Source: Pseudomonadota bacterium
GTDB taxonomy: Bacteria > Pseudomonadota > Alphaproteobacteria > Micropepsales > Micropepsaceae
DNA length: 12,237 bases
NCBI GenBank assembly: GCA_021817355.1
Contig: JAKAVI010000098.1
Span: forward strand, 1-12,237
Direction: 5' to 3'
How positions within the stretch are numbered: position 1 is the first letter of the stretch; each line of letters begins with the position of its first letter. The notes beneath the pieces were generated by a model that was given only the letters and a program-made list of their open reading frames with translations, did not search any database and was not told where the DNA came from. Both the position numbers and the translations under genes were made by a program. Positions 1-6,856 of the stretch are shown in pieces.

Positions 1-1
1 G

Positions 2-145
2 GGGCTTGCAATAAGTCGTGGCTTTATCGAGGCGATAGGTGGAACGGTGACCGCATCCAACCGCAGGGATCGGACAGGAGCCGTCTTCACGATTGCTCTT
101 CCACAGTCCCATCGTCGCGTTGCTGACGAGGGATCATTGTCGTGA
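2..145 (+). CDS. kdpD: KdpD-type sensor histidine kinase, C-terminal end only (partial, runs off left edge)
   Basis: Reading from base 2, the frame is open from the window edge to a TGA at 143-145 and gives about 47 residues. They begin GLAISRGFIEAIGGTV and continue through a TGAVFTIALP segment. This is the end of a histidine-kinase ATPase domain: the GLA of the G2 box, the helix after it, and the last beta strands that close the domain. The tail SHRRVADEGSLS is non-conserved. The stop overlaps the GTG start of the following response-regulator gene (GTGA), which is typical of translationally coupled two-component pairs. Because that neighbour is clearly KdpE-like, the kinase is most likely KdpD, the membrane sensor of potassium limitation or osmotic stress. 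The fragment alone proves only 'sensor kinase'. Confidence 0.82.
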   Translation, partial: GLAISRGFIEAIGGTVTASNRRDRTGAVFTIALPQSHRRVADEGSLS

Positions 146-831
146 CGTCCGGAACACCGTTGCGTGTGTTGGTTGTGGATGATGAACCGGCGATCCGTCG
201 TTTTCTCCGTGCCAGCCTGACAGCGGAAGGTTATGTGGTGTCCGAATCCGAAGACGGGGAAGAAACGCTTAAGCTGCTTCGGCGTAATAGCTTTGATTTA
301 GTGCTGCTGGATCTTGGGCTGCCTGGCATGACTGGCTTTGATGTCATTGCATGCGTAAGGGACGCGGGTCTCACTGTGCCTATAGTGGTATTATCCAGCC
401 GCAATGATGAAGGAGGAAAAGTCCGGGCGCTTGATCTTGGTGCAGATGACTACGTCACCAAACCTTTTGGCCTCGACGAACTCTTGGCGCGGATGCGCGC
501 AGCGGTGCGTCACCGGGTTCAGGAAGGCGGTGAACAGCCTGTTTTCCATAGCGGCGACCTGTGCGTCGATTTGGTTGGCAGGTCCGTCACGGTGCGAAGC
601 GAGGAAGTGAAGTTGACCCCGCGGGAATACGAGTTGCTGCGACTGCTGGTTGCCCATGCAGGCAAGGTGGTCACGCACCGCTTTATTCTGGACCAAGCTT
701 GGGGTACCGGTTCCGATGTTGCTTATTTGCGGATCTATATCGCGCGCCTACGCCAGAAGATTGAGATCGACCCCCAGCGACCTTCTCTGATCCTCACGGA
801 ACAGGGCGTTGGCTATCGCTTGAGGAGTTGA
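142..831 (+). CDS. kdpE: KdpE-type response regulator (OmpR/PhoB family)
   Basis: This 229-residue protein has a receiver domain (about residues 7-120) and an OmpR-type winged-helix DNA-binding domain (about 132-229). Receiver residues are visible: acidic pair D13/D14, phospho-acceptor D57 in LVLLDLGLPG, switch serine S85, and K107 in the TKPFG segment. The LDLGLPG loop, GADDYVTKPFG, LTPREYELLRLL, HAGKVVTHR, YLRIYIARLRQKIE and the ending TEQGVGYRL match KdpE better than generic OmpR regulators. Known role of the family: phosphorylated by KdpD, it activates the kdpFABC high-affinity K+ ATPase operon. The start is GTG at 142, with GAGGGA at 128-133 eight bases upstream as ribosome binding site. 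It overlaps the kdpD stop by four bases, so the two are almost certainly one operon. The kdp ATPase genes are not in view and would lie to the left. Confidence 0.93.
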   Translation: MTSGTPLRVLVVDDEPAIRRFLRASLTAEGYVVSESEDGEETLKLLRRNSFDLVLLDLGLPGMTGFDVIACVRDAGLTVPIVVLSSRNDEGGKVRALDLGADDYVTKPFGLDELLARMRAAVRHRVQEGGEQPVFHSGDLCVDLVGRSVTVRSEEVKLTPREYELLRLLVAHAGKVVTHRFILDQAWGTGSDVAYLRIYIARLRQKIEIDPQRPSLILTEQGVGYRLRS

Positions 832-1855
832 GGGGTCCGGCGCTGACGAAGGTTAGCGCTCATTGTATTTCTGAGCGCTTTGTGGGGCATCGCAGGAGGC
901 TGCAGAACAGGCTGTTGCAAAGGAATTTACATTGCGTTGGTTTAGCTCCGGTCGTGGATGTCTGGAGAGAGTGGACACTTCAGCCCTCTTTGATTTTGTG
1001 ACATATACATATGAACAGCAGGCCCGGCGGAGATAAGCTGAGCTTGGTTACGAGATTGATGTTTGCACACGGATCGGCTTTATGATTGCGTGTGGCCGCT
1101 CCGCGGCGCGCGCAGCCTTCATTGAGGAAAATCGACGTACATCTCACGGATGGGTTGGGAAGTTGGTCACATAAAGCAGCATTTACATTTCGTGGATGGA
1201 TAAGCTTTTGGCCAGCCAGGAGGTTGCGTCAGTCCGCCACGGCTCATGTGTAAACTCTGCAGACATTCATTAAATCGTTGACCTGTCGTTACCTCTGGAA
1301 CTCATTCGGCGTAGATGTGGCCGACCGCCGCTACCGTTTTTGATTTAGTGAGCTTATCGGGGGTGAAGCATAGCCGGAAGTGAGGCCTCGATTCGATTCT
1401 GGTAACTGCACCAATGTAGGCTTCCGCTCAGGCTTTAATTGGGCGCGGCAGCGTGGGACCTATCCGTCGTAAATTCTCGTAGGCTGTCACATGCAGGCTG
1501 CCAAGAGCTAGCTCCAGTTGTACCAGGGTTATGACGCGGGCTTGTTTGCCGAGGGGAGTATGTCCTTCGTAGTGTGTTACCGAAGGTGGTACGCAGCTGT
1601 GAATGACAGCGCGTGGTATGCAGGCGTTGTTACAGTTTTCAAGTAACCCAGTTATTTGGCTTTTCCAACGCGGTTTATCTTCAATTGCTGACCTGAACAC
1701 AGTCGGAGCTAGGCCGCGTAGAACAGCAGACATTGATGCCGATGACGCGCCAACATTCAGTGGAGGTGGGCGATCAAGGCTAGATCCAGCGTAGGTGGCC
1801 CGTTTACGCGGCAAAACCCAGCTAACGGCGTGCGACGAGAACTTTTGGACTTTTT
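832..1855. other. Gene-poor region of about 1 kb with no supported gene
   Basis: I see no convincing coding sequence between kdpE and the modE-like gene. The longest open frame (1428-1814, minus) would use a TTG start, lacks recognisable motifs, and is matched by another open frame on the opposite strand, so I do not call it. Frames across the rest are short and broken by stops. Besides the repeat behind kdpE there is a small hairpin at 1591-1614 (ACGC, one bulged A, GCTGT, 5-base loop, ACAGCGCGT) and a GC-rich 5-bp hairpin at 1095-1107. The uneven composition and lack of frames suggest decayed sequence, such as an old pseudogene or insertion remnant. I cannot name a parent gene and found no transposase motif or element ends. 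Confidence 0.6.
855..879 (+). terminator. Perfect 8-bp inverted repeat just downstream of kdpE, candidate terminator
   Basis: AGCGCTCA (855-862) is mirrored exactly by TGAGCGCT (872-879) around a 9-base loop, 23 bases after the kdpE stop. Position and strength suit the transcription end of the kdp operon. The bases after the stem (TTGTGGGG) do not form a real T-run, so intrinsic termination would be weak. It could instead be a 3'-end stabilising hairpin. Confidence 0.4.
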
Positions 1856-2245
1856 CTATGACTTTGTTCGGGGACGTAATTTGCGTCGTGGTGGTGCAGC
1901 GGCCCCAAAGGGCACCGTCAGCTTGGTCATTTCAGTGACCTCCGATCTCGTGGCGCGATTGGCGAGCGTTTCAATGGTACGATAGCGCGTTACAACTTCC
2001 CGCCCCAAGTCGGTCAGGCGTGAGCCGCCTCCCCGTACGCCGCCGGTTGCAGTTTCTATAAGCGGTGCGCCAAAACTCTGTTCGGCGGCCTTGATGAGAA
2101 GCCAAGCCTGACGATAGCTCATATCCATTGCAGATGCCGCCTGGCGCAGTGACGCGAGTTCGTCAATCAATTCGAGCAGGCGAGCCTTGCCGGGGCCGAA
2201 GCTGCCATGCTCATCCAGATCGATGCGGATCATGAGACGCGTCAT
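1856..2245 (-). CDS. ModE-like winged-helix transcriptional regulator, single domain
   Basis: This 129-residue protein corresponds to the N-terminal DNA-binding domain of ModE. It has the HTH (about residues 26-56) with SLRQAASAMDMSYRQAWLLIKAAEQSF, then the ETATGGVRGGGSRLTDLG segment (about 64-81) that forms the characteristic glycine-rich wing, and a final helix (TRYRTIETLANRA). Full ModE is about 260 residues with two C-terminal molybdate-binding (MOP) domains. These are absent here and replaced by a short basic tail (PPRRKLRPRTKS). Such short forms are common in proteobacteria and are annotated as LysR-type or ModE N-terminal regulators. Without the effector domain, direct molybdate sensing is not evident. 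No mod, moa or molybdoenzyme gene is in the window. The start is uncertain: ATG at 2245 and ATG at 2233 are both possible and neither has a clear Shine-Dalgarno sequence. Confidence 0.85.
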   Translation of the reverse strand: MTRLMIRIDLDEHGSFGPGKARLLELIDELASLRQAASAMDMSYRQAWLLIKAAEQSFGAPLIETATGGVRGGGSRLTDLGREVVTRYRTIETLANRATRSEVTEMTKLTVPFGAAAPPRRKLRPRTKS

Positions 2246-2453
2246 GGGAGGAAGACTGCCCGGTAACAGGGCGCGGGTCCAGAGTGATCATCGGGCAAGA
2301 TTGACGTCGGGCGATGCGTGATAGCGATATGAATATCAAAAATCACGGGGACCTTCCGAGGAGTGTCGTAAAGTAGCCTTCGATACCGACTACCGGGATC
2401 CTTGCTGCGGTGATTCTGTCTCCATATATGCCTATTGGGGAGGTTTTAGGCCC

Positions 2454-2547
2454 AACCAGATTAAACATGCTACCGTACTACCTTACTTGCCAAGGTATTG
2501 GCCGACGCAATGGCTACCAACACCTTGTCAAGCCGGAAAATCTGGTT
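2454..2547. repeat. Nested inverted repeats, candidate structured element
   Basis: Outer arms AACCAGATT (2454-2462) and AATCTGGTT (2539-2547) are perfect 9-bp complements. Between them, CAAGGTATTGG (2491-2501) pairs with CCAACACCTTG (2517-2527) in 10 of 11 positions, with a single A-C mismatch and a 15-base loop. The nested arrangement could fold as a branched RNA of about 94 nt on either strand, or be the remnant of a small mobile element. No T-run follows on either strand, so it is not an ordinary terminator. Confidence 0.4.
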
Positions 2548-2592
2548 CGACGATAGAGCAACACGCGACCCGGCGGCAAATCTGATTCAGAG

Positions 2593-2671
2593 GCTCGTCC
2601 TGGGAGCTTAGTGGGAACGCGGAACGAGCACGTCATTTTTGTTCATGTCTTTTACTTAAATGACGGCGCTC
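2593..2671. repeat. Two overlapping, mutually exclusive hairpins
   Basis: GCTCGT (2593-2598) pairs with ACGAGC (2624-2629), extendable by CC/GG across one bulged A. The same GAGC (2626-2629) can instead pair with GCTC (2668-2671), stacked on a perfect 8-bp stem CGTCATTT (2631-2638) with AAATGACG (2658-2665). The two structures compete for the same bases. They lie about 90-160 bases past the oppA stop on the oppA strand. Function is unknown; a 3'-UTR element or processing site is one possibility. Confidence 0.4.
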
Positions 2672-2756
2672 TGAAGTCTCTTAATGGCCTGTCTTGGAAT
2701 CCGCGCGATCGTGCGTAGAGGCTCTTAAAAGACGTATGGTAAAAAATAGTGGTGGG

Positions 2757-4364
2757 TCAATGACGCTGTGGTTGCCTTGCGATGGTTAGCCAGCGGGTAC
2801 TGTTGATGTCCTGGGGATTGGATATCCAGCCTTTGACATAGGGCTTGACGAGGTTCTGCGTGACATTGAAGAAAAGCGGTATCACCGCGTATTCGCTCAG
2901 TCCAAGTTCCTCGGCAGAGGAGAGAATCTTTCCTCGTACGTCGTCGTCAGGTTGCTGTTGCGCTTTGCGCATGAGGGCATCAAAGGCCGGGTTGCAGTAT
3001 TGTCCGAGATTTTGTGGATTACCGCAGCGTAGGAGATCCAGAAAATTACTGGCGTCATCGAAGTCGGCGACCCATGCAGTGTCACCCAACTGGAAATTAC
3101 CCTGCTGCATGTCCACAAGTTGGTCCTGTAATTCCTCAGCCCTGATGTTAAGCTGAATGTAGGCCGCTGCGTACATGCTTTGTAGGACCGCCGCGGTGCG
3201 CATGTTGTCGGGATTTGTATCTGTCAGGTAATTGAGTGAGAGTGGGTGCTGAGGCCCGTAGCCCAGCTTTTGCATGAGTGCCCGGGCCATGTCTAGACGC
3301 TTCGCATAGGGAATGAATTTGAACCAAAGATATGCATTGTGCGGATAGTTCGAAATCCCTGGTGGAACAAGTGAGAGGGCGGCTGGTTCACCCAGGCGCC
3401 GAATTTCTTGCACGATCTTGGTACGGTCAACAGCCAGTTCGAGCGCTTCGCGCAAGCGCTTGCTTTTGAGTAACCGATCCTTGAAATTGATTACGATGTA
3501 ATCCGTGGCAAGCAGAGGGACGCTCTCGATCTGGTTCGGAATGTTGCGCCGCATCCAGTTAATCTCAAGTGCGGGGTATCCTGAAAGCGTGTCAAGCTCT
3601 CCTGCCCGATAGCGCTTCAAGGCTGCCTCGCTGTCATTTGTGACATAATACCGTTCAACATCGATATGCACATCCCTGGCGTCATAAAACAGTTTGTTCT
3701 TAACGAGGGTGATATGGTCGAGTGGTATCCAGCGCCTGACTATGTAGGGGCCGTTAGCAACGTAATGGAGCACTGTCGACCACTTGGATCCGAATTTAAG
3801 ATAGACATGGCGCGGTATAGGCAGAGTGGCCTCATGGGCCATGATTTCGAGTAGGTAGGGCGTTGGGTGTTCCAGGCGAACCTTTAAGGTATGGGCGTTT
3901 ATGGCCTCAACACCAAGGGCCGATGGCGGCAGTTTCCCATCGGTAATGGCCTTGGCGTTTTTGATCGGCCACAGGATATTGGAGTAGAGCGCCCCCGTCT
4001 TGGGATCAACTTCCCGGCGCCAAGCGGTTATGAAGTCCGCTGCCGTGACGGGTACACCATCGGACCACAGTTCGTGGCGCAAATAGAACGTCCAGCTCAA
4101 GCCGGTCGCGGAGACGGTCCAGTGAGTCGCAACACCCGGTATAGGCTTACCGTCTGGGCCCATGGTGGTCAGGCCCATAAGCATGTCGCCCACCACCGCA
4201 TATTCCCAGTCGCCATCGATATAGGCCGGGTCGAGGCTTTTTAGGTCGGGTCCGTTGCCACGATTGATAACGGTCTCGTCACCATAATGGCTGCGCGGAG
4301 CACACGCGCCTAGCAAGGCGAGAACGCCCAGGGCAAGGAGGGCACAAGACAGGCGACGCATCAT
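2757..4364 (-). CDS. oppA: Oligopeptide ABC transporter, substrate-binding lipoprotein (OppA/SBP_bac_5 family)
   Basis: This protein of about 535 residues captures peptides in the periplasm and hands them to the OppB/OppC channel. The N-terminus MMRRLSCALLALGVLALLGAC is a lipoprotein signal: basic start, hydrophobic core and lipobox LGAC with the lipidated Cys at position 21. SBP family 5 features follow: SLDPAYIDGDWEYAVVGDMLMGLTTMGPDGKPIPGVATHW, then LSWTFYLRHELWSDGVPVTAADFITAWRR (the family signature region), NGPYIVRRW, LREALELAVDR, and the C-terminal ADFDDASNFLDLLRCGNPQNLGQYCNPAFDALM. Length is normal for OppA. I place the start at ATG 4364 because AGGAG lies seven bases upstream (4372-4376) and the signal peptide then begins properly. 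An upstream in-frame start at 4409 would add 15 charged residues ahead of it. The gene is in the same orientation as oppBCDF but separated from it by an opposite-strand gene, so it probably has its own promoter. Confidence 0.92.
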   Translation of the reverse strand: MMRRLSCALLALGVLALLGACAPRSHYGDETVINRGNGPDLKSLDPAYIDGDWEYAVVGDMLMGLTTMGPDGKPIPGVATHWTVSATGLSWTFYLRHELWSDGVPVTAADFITAWRREVDPKTGALYSNILWPIKNAKAITDGKLPPSALGVEAINAHTLKVRLEHPTPYLLEIMAHEATLPIPRHVYLKFGSKWSTVLHYVANGPYIVRRWIPLDHITLVKNKLFYDARDVHIDVERYYVTNDSEAALKRYRAGELDTLSGYPALEINWMRRNIPNQIESVPLLATDYIVINFKDRLLKSKRLREALELAVDRTKIVQEIRRLGEPAALSLVPPGISNYPHNAYLWFKFIPYAKRLDMARALMQKLGYGPQHPLSLNYLTDTNPDNMRTAAVLQSMYAAAYIQLNIRAEELQDQLVDMQQGNFQLGDTAWVADFDDASNFLDLLRCGNPQNLGQYCNPAFDALMRKAQQQPDDDVRGKILSSAEELGLSEYAVIPLFFNVTQNLVKPYVKGWISNPQDINSTRWLTIARQPQRH

Positions 4365-4371
4365 GCGACAA

Positions 4372-4376
4372 CTCCT
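4372..4376 (-). promoter_or_regulatory. Ribosome binding site deciding the oppA start
   Basis: AGGAG on the minus strand lies seven bases before ATG 4364 and fixes that codon, rather than the one at 4409, as the likely oppA start. Confidence 0.7.
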
Positions 4377-4399
4377 GAAAAAATCTTCCTTTCGGGATA

Positions 4400-4424
4400 C
4401 GCCACGCATGATAAAAGAGTGGCG
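4400..4424. promoter_or_regulatory. Divergent control region between oppA and the secreted-protein gene, with a 6-bp inverted repeat
   Basis: Only 65 bases separate the two start codons (4364 minus, 4430 plus). In them CGCCAC (4400-4405) is mirrored by GTGGCG (4419-4424) around a 13-base AT-rich loop. On the minus strand the loop holds TATCAT (4413-4408), which matches 5 of 6 bases of a -10 box at a sensible distance from oppA. I see no good -35 box. The repeat could be an operator or a leader hairpin. This is a weak, inferred call. Confidence 0.25.
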
Positions 4425-4429
4425 CGTTG

Positions 4430-5038
4430 ATGCGGAATTTTGTCATGTCGATACGTCTGTCTGTTGCCGCTCTTTTGGGCGTGATTCTGTGTGCCGGGCC
4501 TGCCCTGGCCGCAAGCCCGAGCGCCCTTCTCCAGGCACTTGATCACTGCGCGGGGGTGTCGTCTGGCGCAGCCCGTCTTGCCTGCTATGATGGGCTTGCT
4601 CCTCGGGTCCGGGCAAAAGTGAGCGGCAAGCCGGTGACTCAGAGCATCCGGGCACAGGTCCAGAAAAAGCAACAGGAATCCTGGTTTGGCTTTAACCTGG
4701 GCGGGCTTTTCGGCAACGCGCCTTCGGAGCAGACCAAGCCGTCTCAGTTTGGCTCGGACAACCTTCCGGTCCAAGTGGTTAAGCGCAATTCCAAGACCCA
4801 GGCGATCGATAGTATTTCGGCGCGCTTGAAGGACTATGCGTTCAATCCTTTTGGCAAGTTTATAATCACTCTCGCTAACGGACAGATCTGGAAGCAGCTC
4901 GATGCCGATGATGCTCATGCGGTGTTCCACAAGGATCCATCTGCTAATCGCGTAAAAATCACGCGCGGCTTTTTGGGCAGCTATAATCTTTATATCAATG
5001 GCGGCTACCGCGTCTTCAAAGTCAGGCGCCTGCGATAG
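4430..5038 (+). CDS. Unrecognised secreted protein with CYD motif
   Basis: This protein of about 202 residues has a clear signal peptide (basic start, hydrophobic SVAALLGVILCAGPALA, AxA-type cleavage near residue 27). The mature part begins with a short helical segment containing C40 and C52 in LDHCAGVSSGAARLACYDGLA, a pattern seen at the N-termini of many uncharacterised alphaproteobacterial periplasmic proteins. A variable, Gly/Phe-rich middle (WFGFNLGGLFG) follows. The C-terminal region is beta-rich, with FGKFIITLANGQIWKQLD and VKITRGFLGSYNLYINGGYRVFKVRRLR, which looks like a small barrel or SH3-like fold (inference). The two cysteines could form a periplasmic disulfide. Start choice: ATG 4430 follows a weak AGAG; TTG 4427 and ATG 4445 are alternatives. 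It is divergent from oppA and converges on oppDF with an 11-base gap between stop codons. I do not recognise a function. Confidence 0.75.
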   Translation: MRNFVMSIRLSVAALLGVILCAGPALAASPSALLQALDHCAGVSSGAARLACYDGLAPRVRAKVSGKPVTQSIRAQVQKKQQESWFGFNLGGLFGNAPSEQTKPSQFGSDNLPVQVVKRNSKTQAIDSISARLKDYAFNPFGKFIITLANGQIWKQLDADDAHAVFHKDPSANRVKITRGFLGSYNLYINGGYRVFKVRRLR

Positions 5039-5049
5039 GAGTTTACACA

Positions 5050-6855
5050 TTAGCTGGCGTCGTGTTCAGCAACGAAGTGGCCTGGCGCCACTTCGTTGAG
5101 GCGTGGACAAAAATAATCGACTGTCGCAGCTTCGACCACCTGCGCGCGTGTGAAGGGATCACGTCCATCCAAAATCGTTGGCACATTGGCGAGATGGCTC
5201 TCATCAAGCTTCTGGCGTGCCACAACTGGATCAGGAAGGGGAACGGCGGAAATTAGTGCCTTGGTGTAGGGGTGCCGTGGATTTGCGTAGATCGTGTCGC
5301 GGTCTGCCAGTTCAACAACTCGTCCGAGGTAGAGCACCATGACGCGATGCGAGATCTGTCGTACAACAGAAAGATCATGGCTGATGAACAACATCGCCAT
5401 TCCAAACTCGCGCTGCAGGCCCAGGATCAGGTCGATGATTTGGGCTTGAATGGAGACATCAAGAGCGCTCACCGCTTCGTCACAGACAACCAGCTTCGGT
5501 CTTAGGATCATGGCGCGGGCGATACCGACCCGCTGGTTCTGCCCACCGGAAAATTCATGAGGGTAGCGATTGATCCATACCGGGTTGAGACCTACCCGTT
5601 CCATCATATCGCAAACGCGCTCGCGCACCTTGGCGCGCGAAAGTGCGGGTTCCTGCGCTTTTAGTGGCTCTGCAATCGATTGGCCAACAGTCATGCGGGG
5701 GTCAAGGCTTGCCAGAGGATCTTGGAATACGATCTGAAGATCCTTACGTACCCGCATGAGTGATCGGTCTTTCAGATCTGCCATATCGCGGCCCATCCAG
5801 GCGACAGTGCCGGCTGACTTTGGCACGAGGCGCAGGACAGCCCGGGCAAGCGTGGACTTGCCGCAACCTGACTCTCCGACCACGCCTAAAGTCTCGCCTT
5901 CGTTCAGGGTGAAGCTGACGCCGTCGATGGCGCGCAATGACTGCGTCTTCGGCCATAAACCGACTCCTAGCCTAATCGGATAATAGACCTTCAGATCCTC
6001 CACCTGGAGCAGGATATTCGGTTTGACCATGTCCGGAGTGGCGACGTCGTGGCCACCACGGGAGGGATCATCCATCCGCGGTCTCGATTGGAGTAAGAGC
6101 TTGGTATAGGGATGGGCGGGCATCCGGAATACCGACTGCACGTCGGCCATCTCTACGAATTTTCCCTCGCGCATAACAGCGACGCGGTCGGCGCTGCCGG
6201 CAATCACTCCCATGTCGTGACTTATCATGACGATAGCTGTCTTCAGTTCACGCTGAAGATCGCGCATGATCTCGAGAATTTGGGCCTGCGTGGTGACGTC
6301 GAGAGCGGACGTCGGCTCATCGGCAATGAGGAGGTCAGGGCCACACACAGTGGCCATGGCGATCATGACCCGCTGGCGCATGCCGCCGGATAATTCATGT
6401 GGATACTGATCCATCCGGCGACGTGCGTTGGGAATGCGCACCAGATCGAGGATTTCGAGGCAGCGCCGTTCAGCTTCTATGTCCGGAACCCGCAGGTGGA
6501 TACGTAATGTCTCCATGATCTGCTGTCCGATTCGCATGTGCGGTGTCAGTGCAGTCAGGGGATCCTGAAAAATGGTGGTTATACGCGAACCCCGCAAACG
6601 ATTAAGATGTGCCTGTGGCAGTCCGAGAAGCTCCTGGCCGCGATAGCGAACGCTGCCTTGCGCTCGTCCATTGGCGGCCAGAAGGCCCAGACCTGCCAGA
6701 AACAGTTGGCTCTTGCCTGATCCCGATTCCCCGACAACGCCCAGCGTTTCGCCCGGGTGCACATCCAGGTTGACGGAGTTGACAGCGTGGACCTCGCCAT
6801 CCGGGGTGGAAAACCGCACGTCTAGGTTACGGATTTCGAAGATGGGTTGGGTCAT
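5050..6855 (-). CDS. oppDF: Peptide ABC transporter, fused OppD-OppF ATPase
   Basis: This 601-residue cytoplasmic protein carries two complete ABC ATPase units, hydrolysing ATP to drive peptide import through OppB/OppC. Unit 1: Walker A GESGSGKS (42-49), Q-loop FQD (96-98), signature LSGGM (155-159), Walker B LLIADE (175-180), H-switch ISHD (211-214). Unit 2: Walker A GESGCGKS (327-334), FQDP (377-380), FSGGQ (435-439), LVVCDE (455-460), ISHD (491-494). Each unit is followed by the HPYTK segment of oligopeptide transporters. In most Opp systems these are two proteins of about 330 residues; here the linker is short. The C-terminal cysteine-rich tail typical of OppD/OppF is reduced to a single FCP. 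I start at ATG 6855, with AAGGA eight bases upstream and one base past the oppC stop; an in-frame start at 6882 would overlap oppC. Both ATP sites look intact. Confidence 0.93.
   Translation of the reverse strand: MTQPIFEIRNLDVRFSTPDGEVHAVNSVNLDVHPGETLGVVGESGSGKSQLFLAGLGLLAANGRAQGSVRYRGQELLGLPQAHLNRLRGSRITTIFQDPLTALTPHMRIGQQIMETLRIHLRVPDIEAERRCLEILDLVRIPNARRRMDQYPHELSGGMRQRVMIAMATVCGPDLLIADEPTSALDVTTQAQILEIMRDLQRELKTAIVMISHDMGVIAGSADRVAVMREGKFVEMADVQSVFRMPAHPYTKLLLQSRPRMDDPSRGGHDVATPDMVKPNILLQVEDLKVYYPIRLGVGLWPKTQSLRAIDGVSFTLNEGETLGVVGESGCGKSTLARAVLRLVPKSAGTVAWMGRDMADLKDRSLMRVRKDLQIVFQDPLASLDPRMTVGQSIAEPLKAQEPALSRAKVRERVCDMMERVGLNPVWINRYPHEFSGGQNQRVGIARAMILRPKLVVCDEAVSALDVSIQAQIIDLILGLQREFGMAMLFISHDLSVVRQISHRVMVLYLGRVVELADRDTIYANPRHPYTKALISAVPLPDPVVARQKLDESHLANVPTILDGRDPFTRAQVVEAATVDYFCPRLNEVAPGHFVAEHDAS
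5070..5098. terminator. Perfect 12-bp hairpin at the convergent end of oppDF and the secreted-protein gene
   Basis: CAACGAAGTGGC (5070-5081) is mirrored exactly by GCCACTTCGTTG (5087-5098) around a 5-base loop. It lies inside the last codons of oppDF (encoding about [10 protein letters not shown]) and 32 bases past the stop of the plus-strand gene. It could end transcripts of that gene, or halt or protect oppDF mRNA. No T-run follows on either strand, so simple intrinsic termination is not certain. Confidence 0.5.
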
Positions 6856-6856
6856 C

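Larger units (their letters stand above)
2246..2756. other. Non-coding stretch of about 510 bp between modE-like gene and oppA, rich in inverted repeats
   Basis: No frame of useful length or with recognisable motifs crosses this stretch. It holds the 5' side of the modE-like gene at the left, including a small GATAT-GA-ATATC inverted repeat at 2326-2337. It also holds the 3' side of oppA at the right. Between them are several inverted repeats described separately (2454-2547 and 2593-2671). There is also an 11-base near-direct repeat AAATCTG(G/A)TTC at 2538-2548 and 2578-2588. No intrinsic terminator with a T-run is seen after oppA. The bases just past the oppA stop read ACCCACCACTATTTTTTACC on the minus strand, which has a T-run but no preceding stem. 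Confidence 0.6.

Noticed and set aside
1381..1413. tRNA-like 3' end: TTCGATT loop followed by GCACCA
   Set aside because: The five bases either side of the loop do not pair and no acceptor or anticodon arm can be drawn upstream, so it is a chance resemblance.
1428..1814. 128-codon open frame on the minus strand in the gene-poor region
   Set aside because: It needs a TTG start, has no ribosome binding site or recognisable motif, and an opposing open frame covers part of the same DNA. It could be a remnant but is not supportable as a gene.
4361..5050. 229-codon minus-strand open frame opposite the secreted-protein gene
   Set aside because: It is the shadow of the plus-strand gene, which has a signal peptide and protein-like composition. 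The minus frame has neither and would overlap the oppA start.
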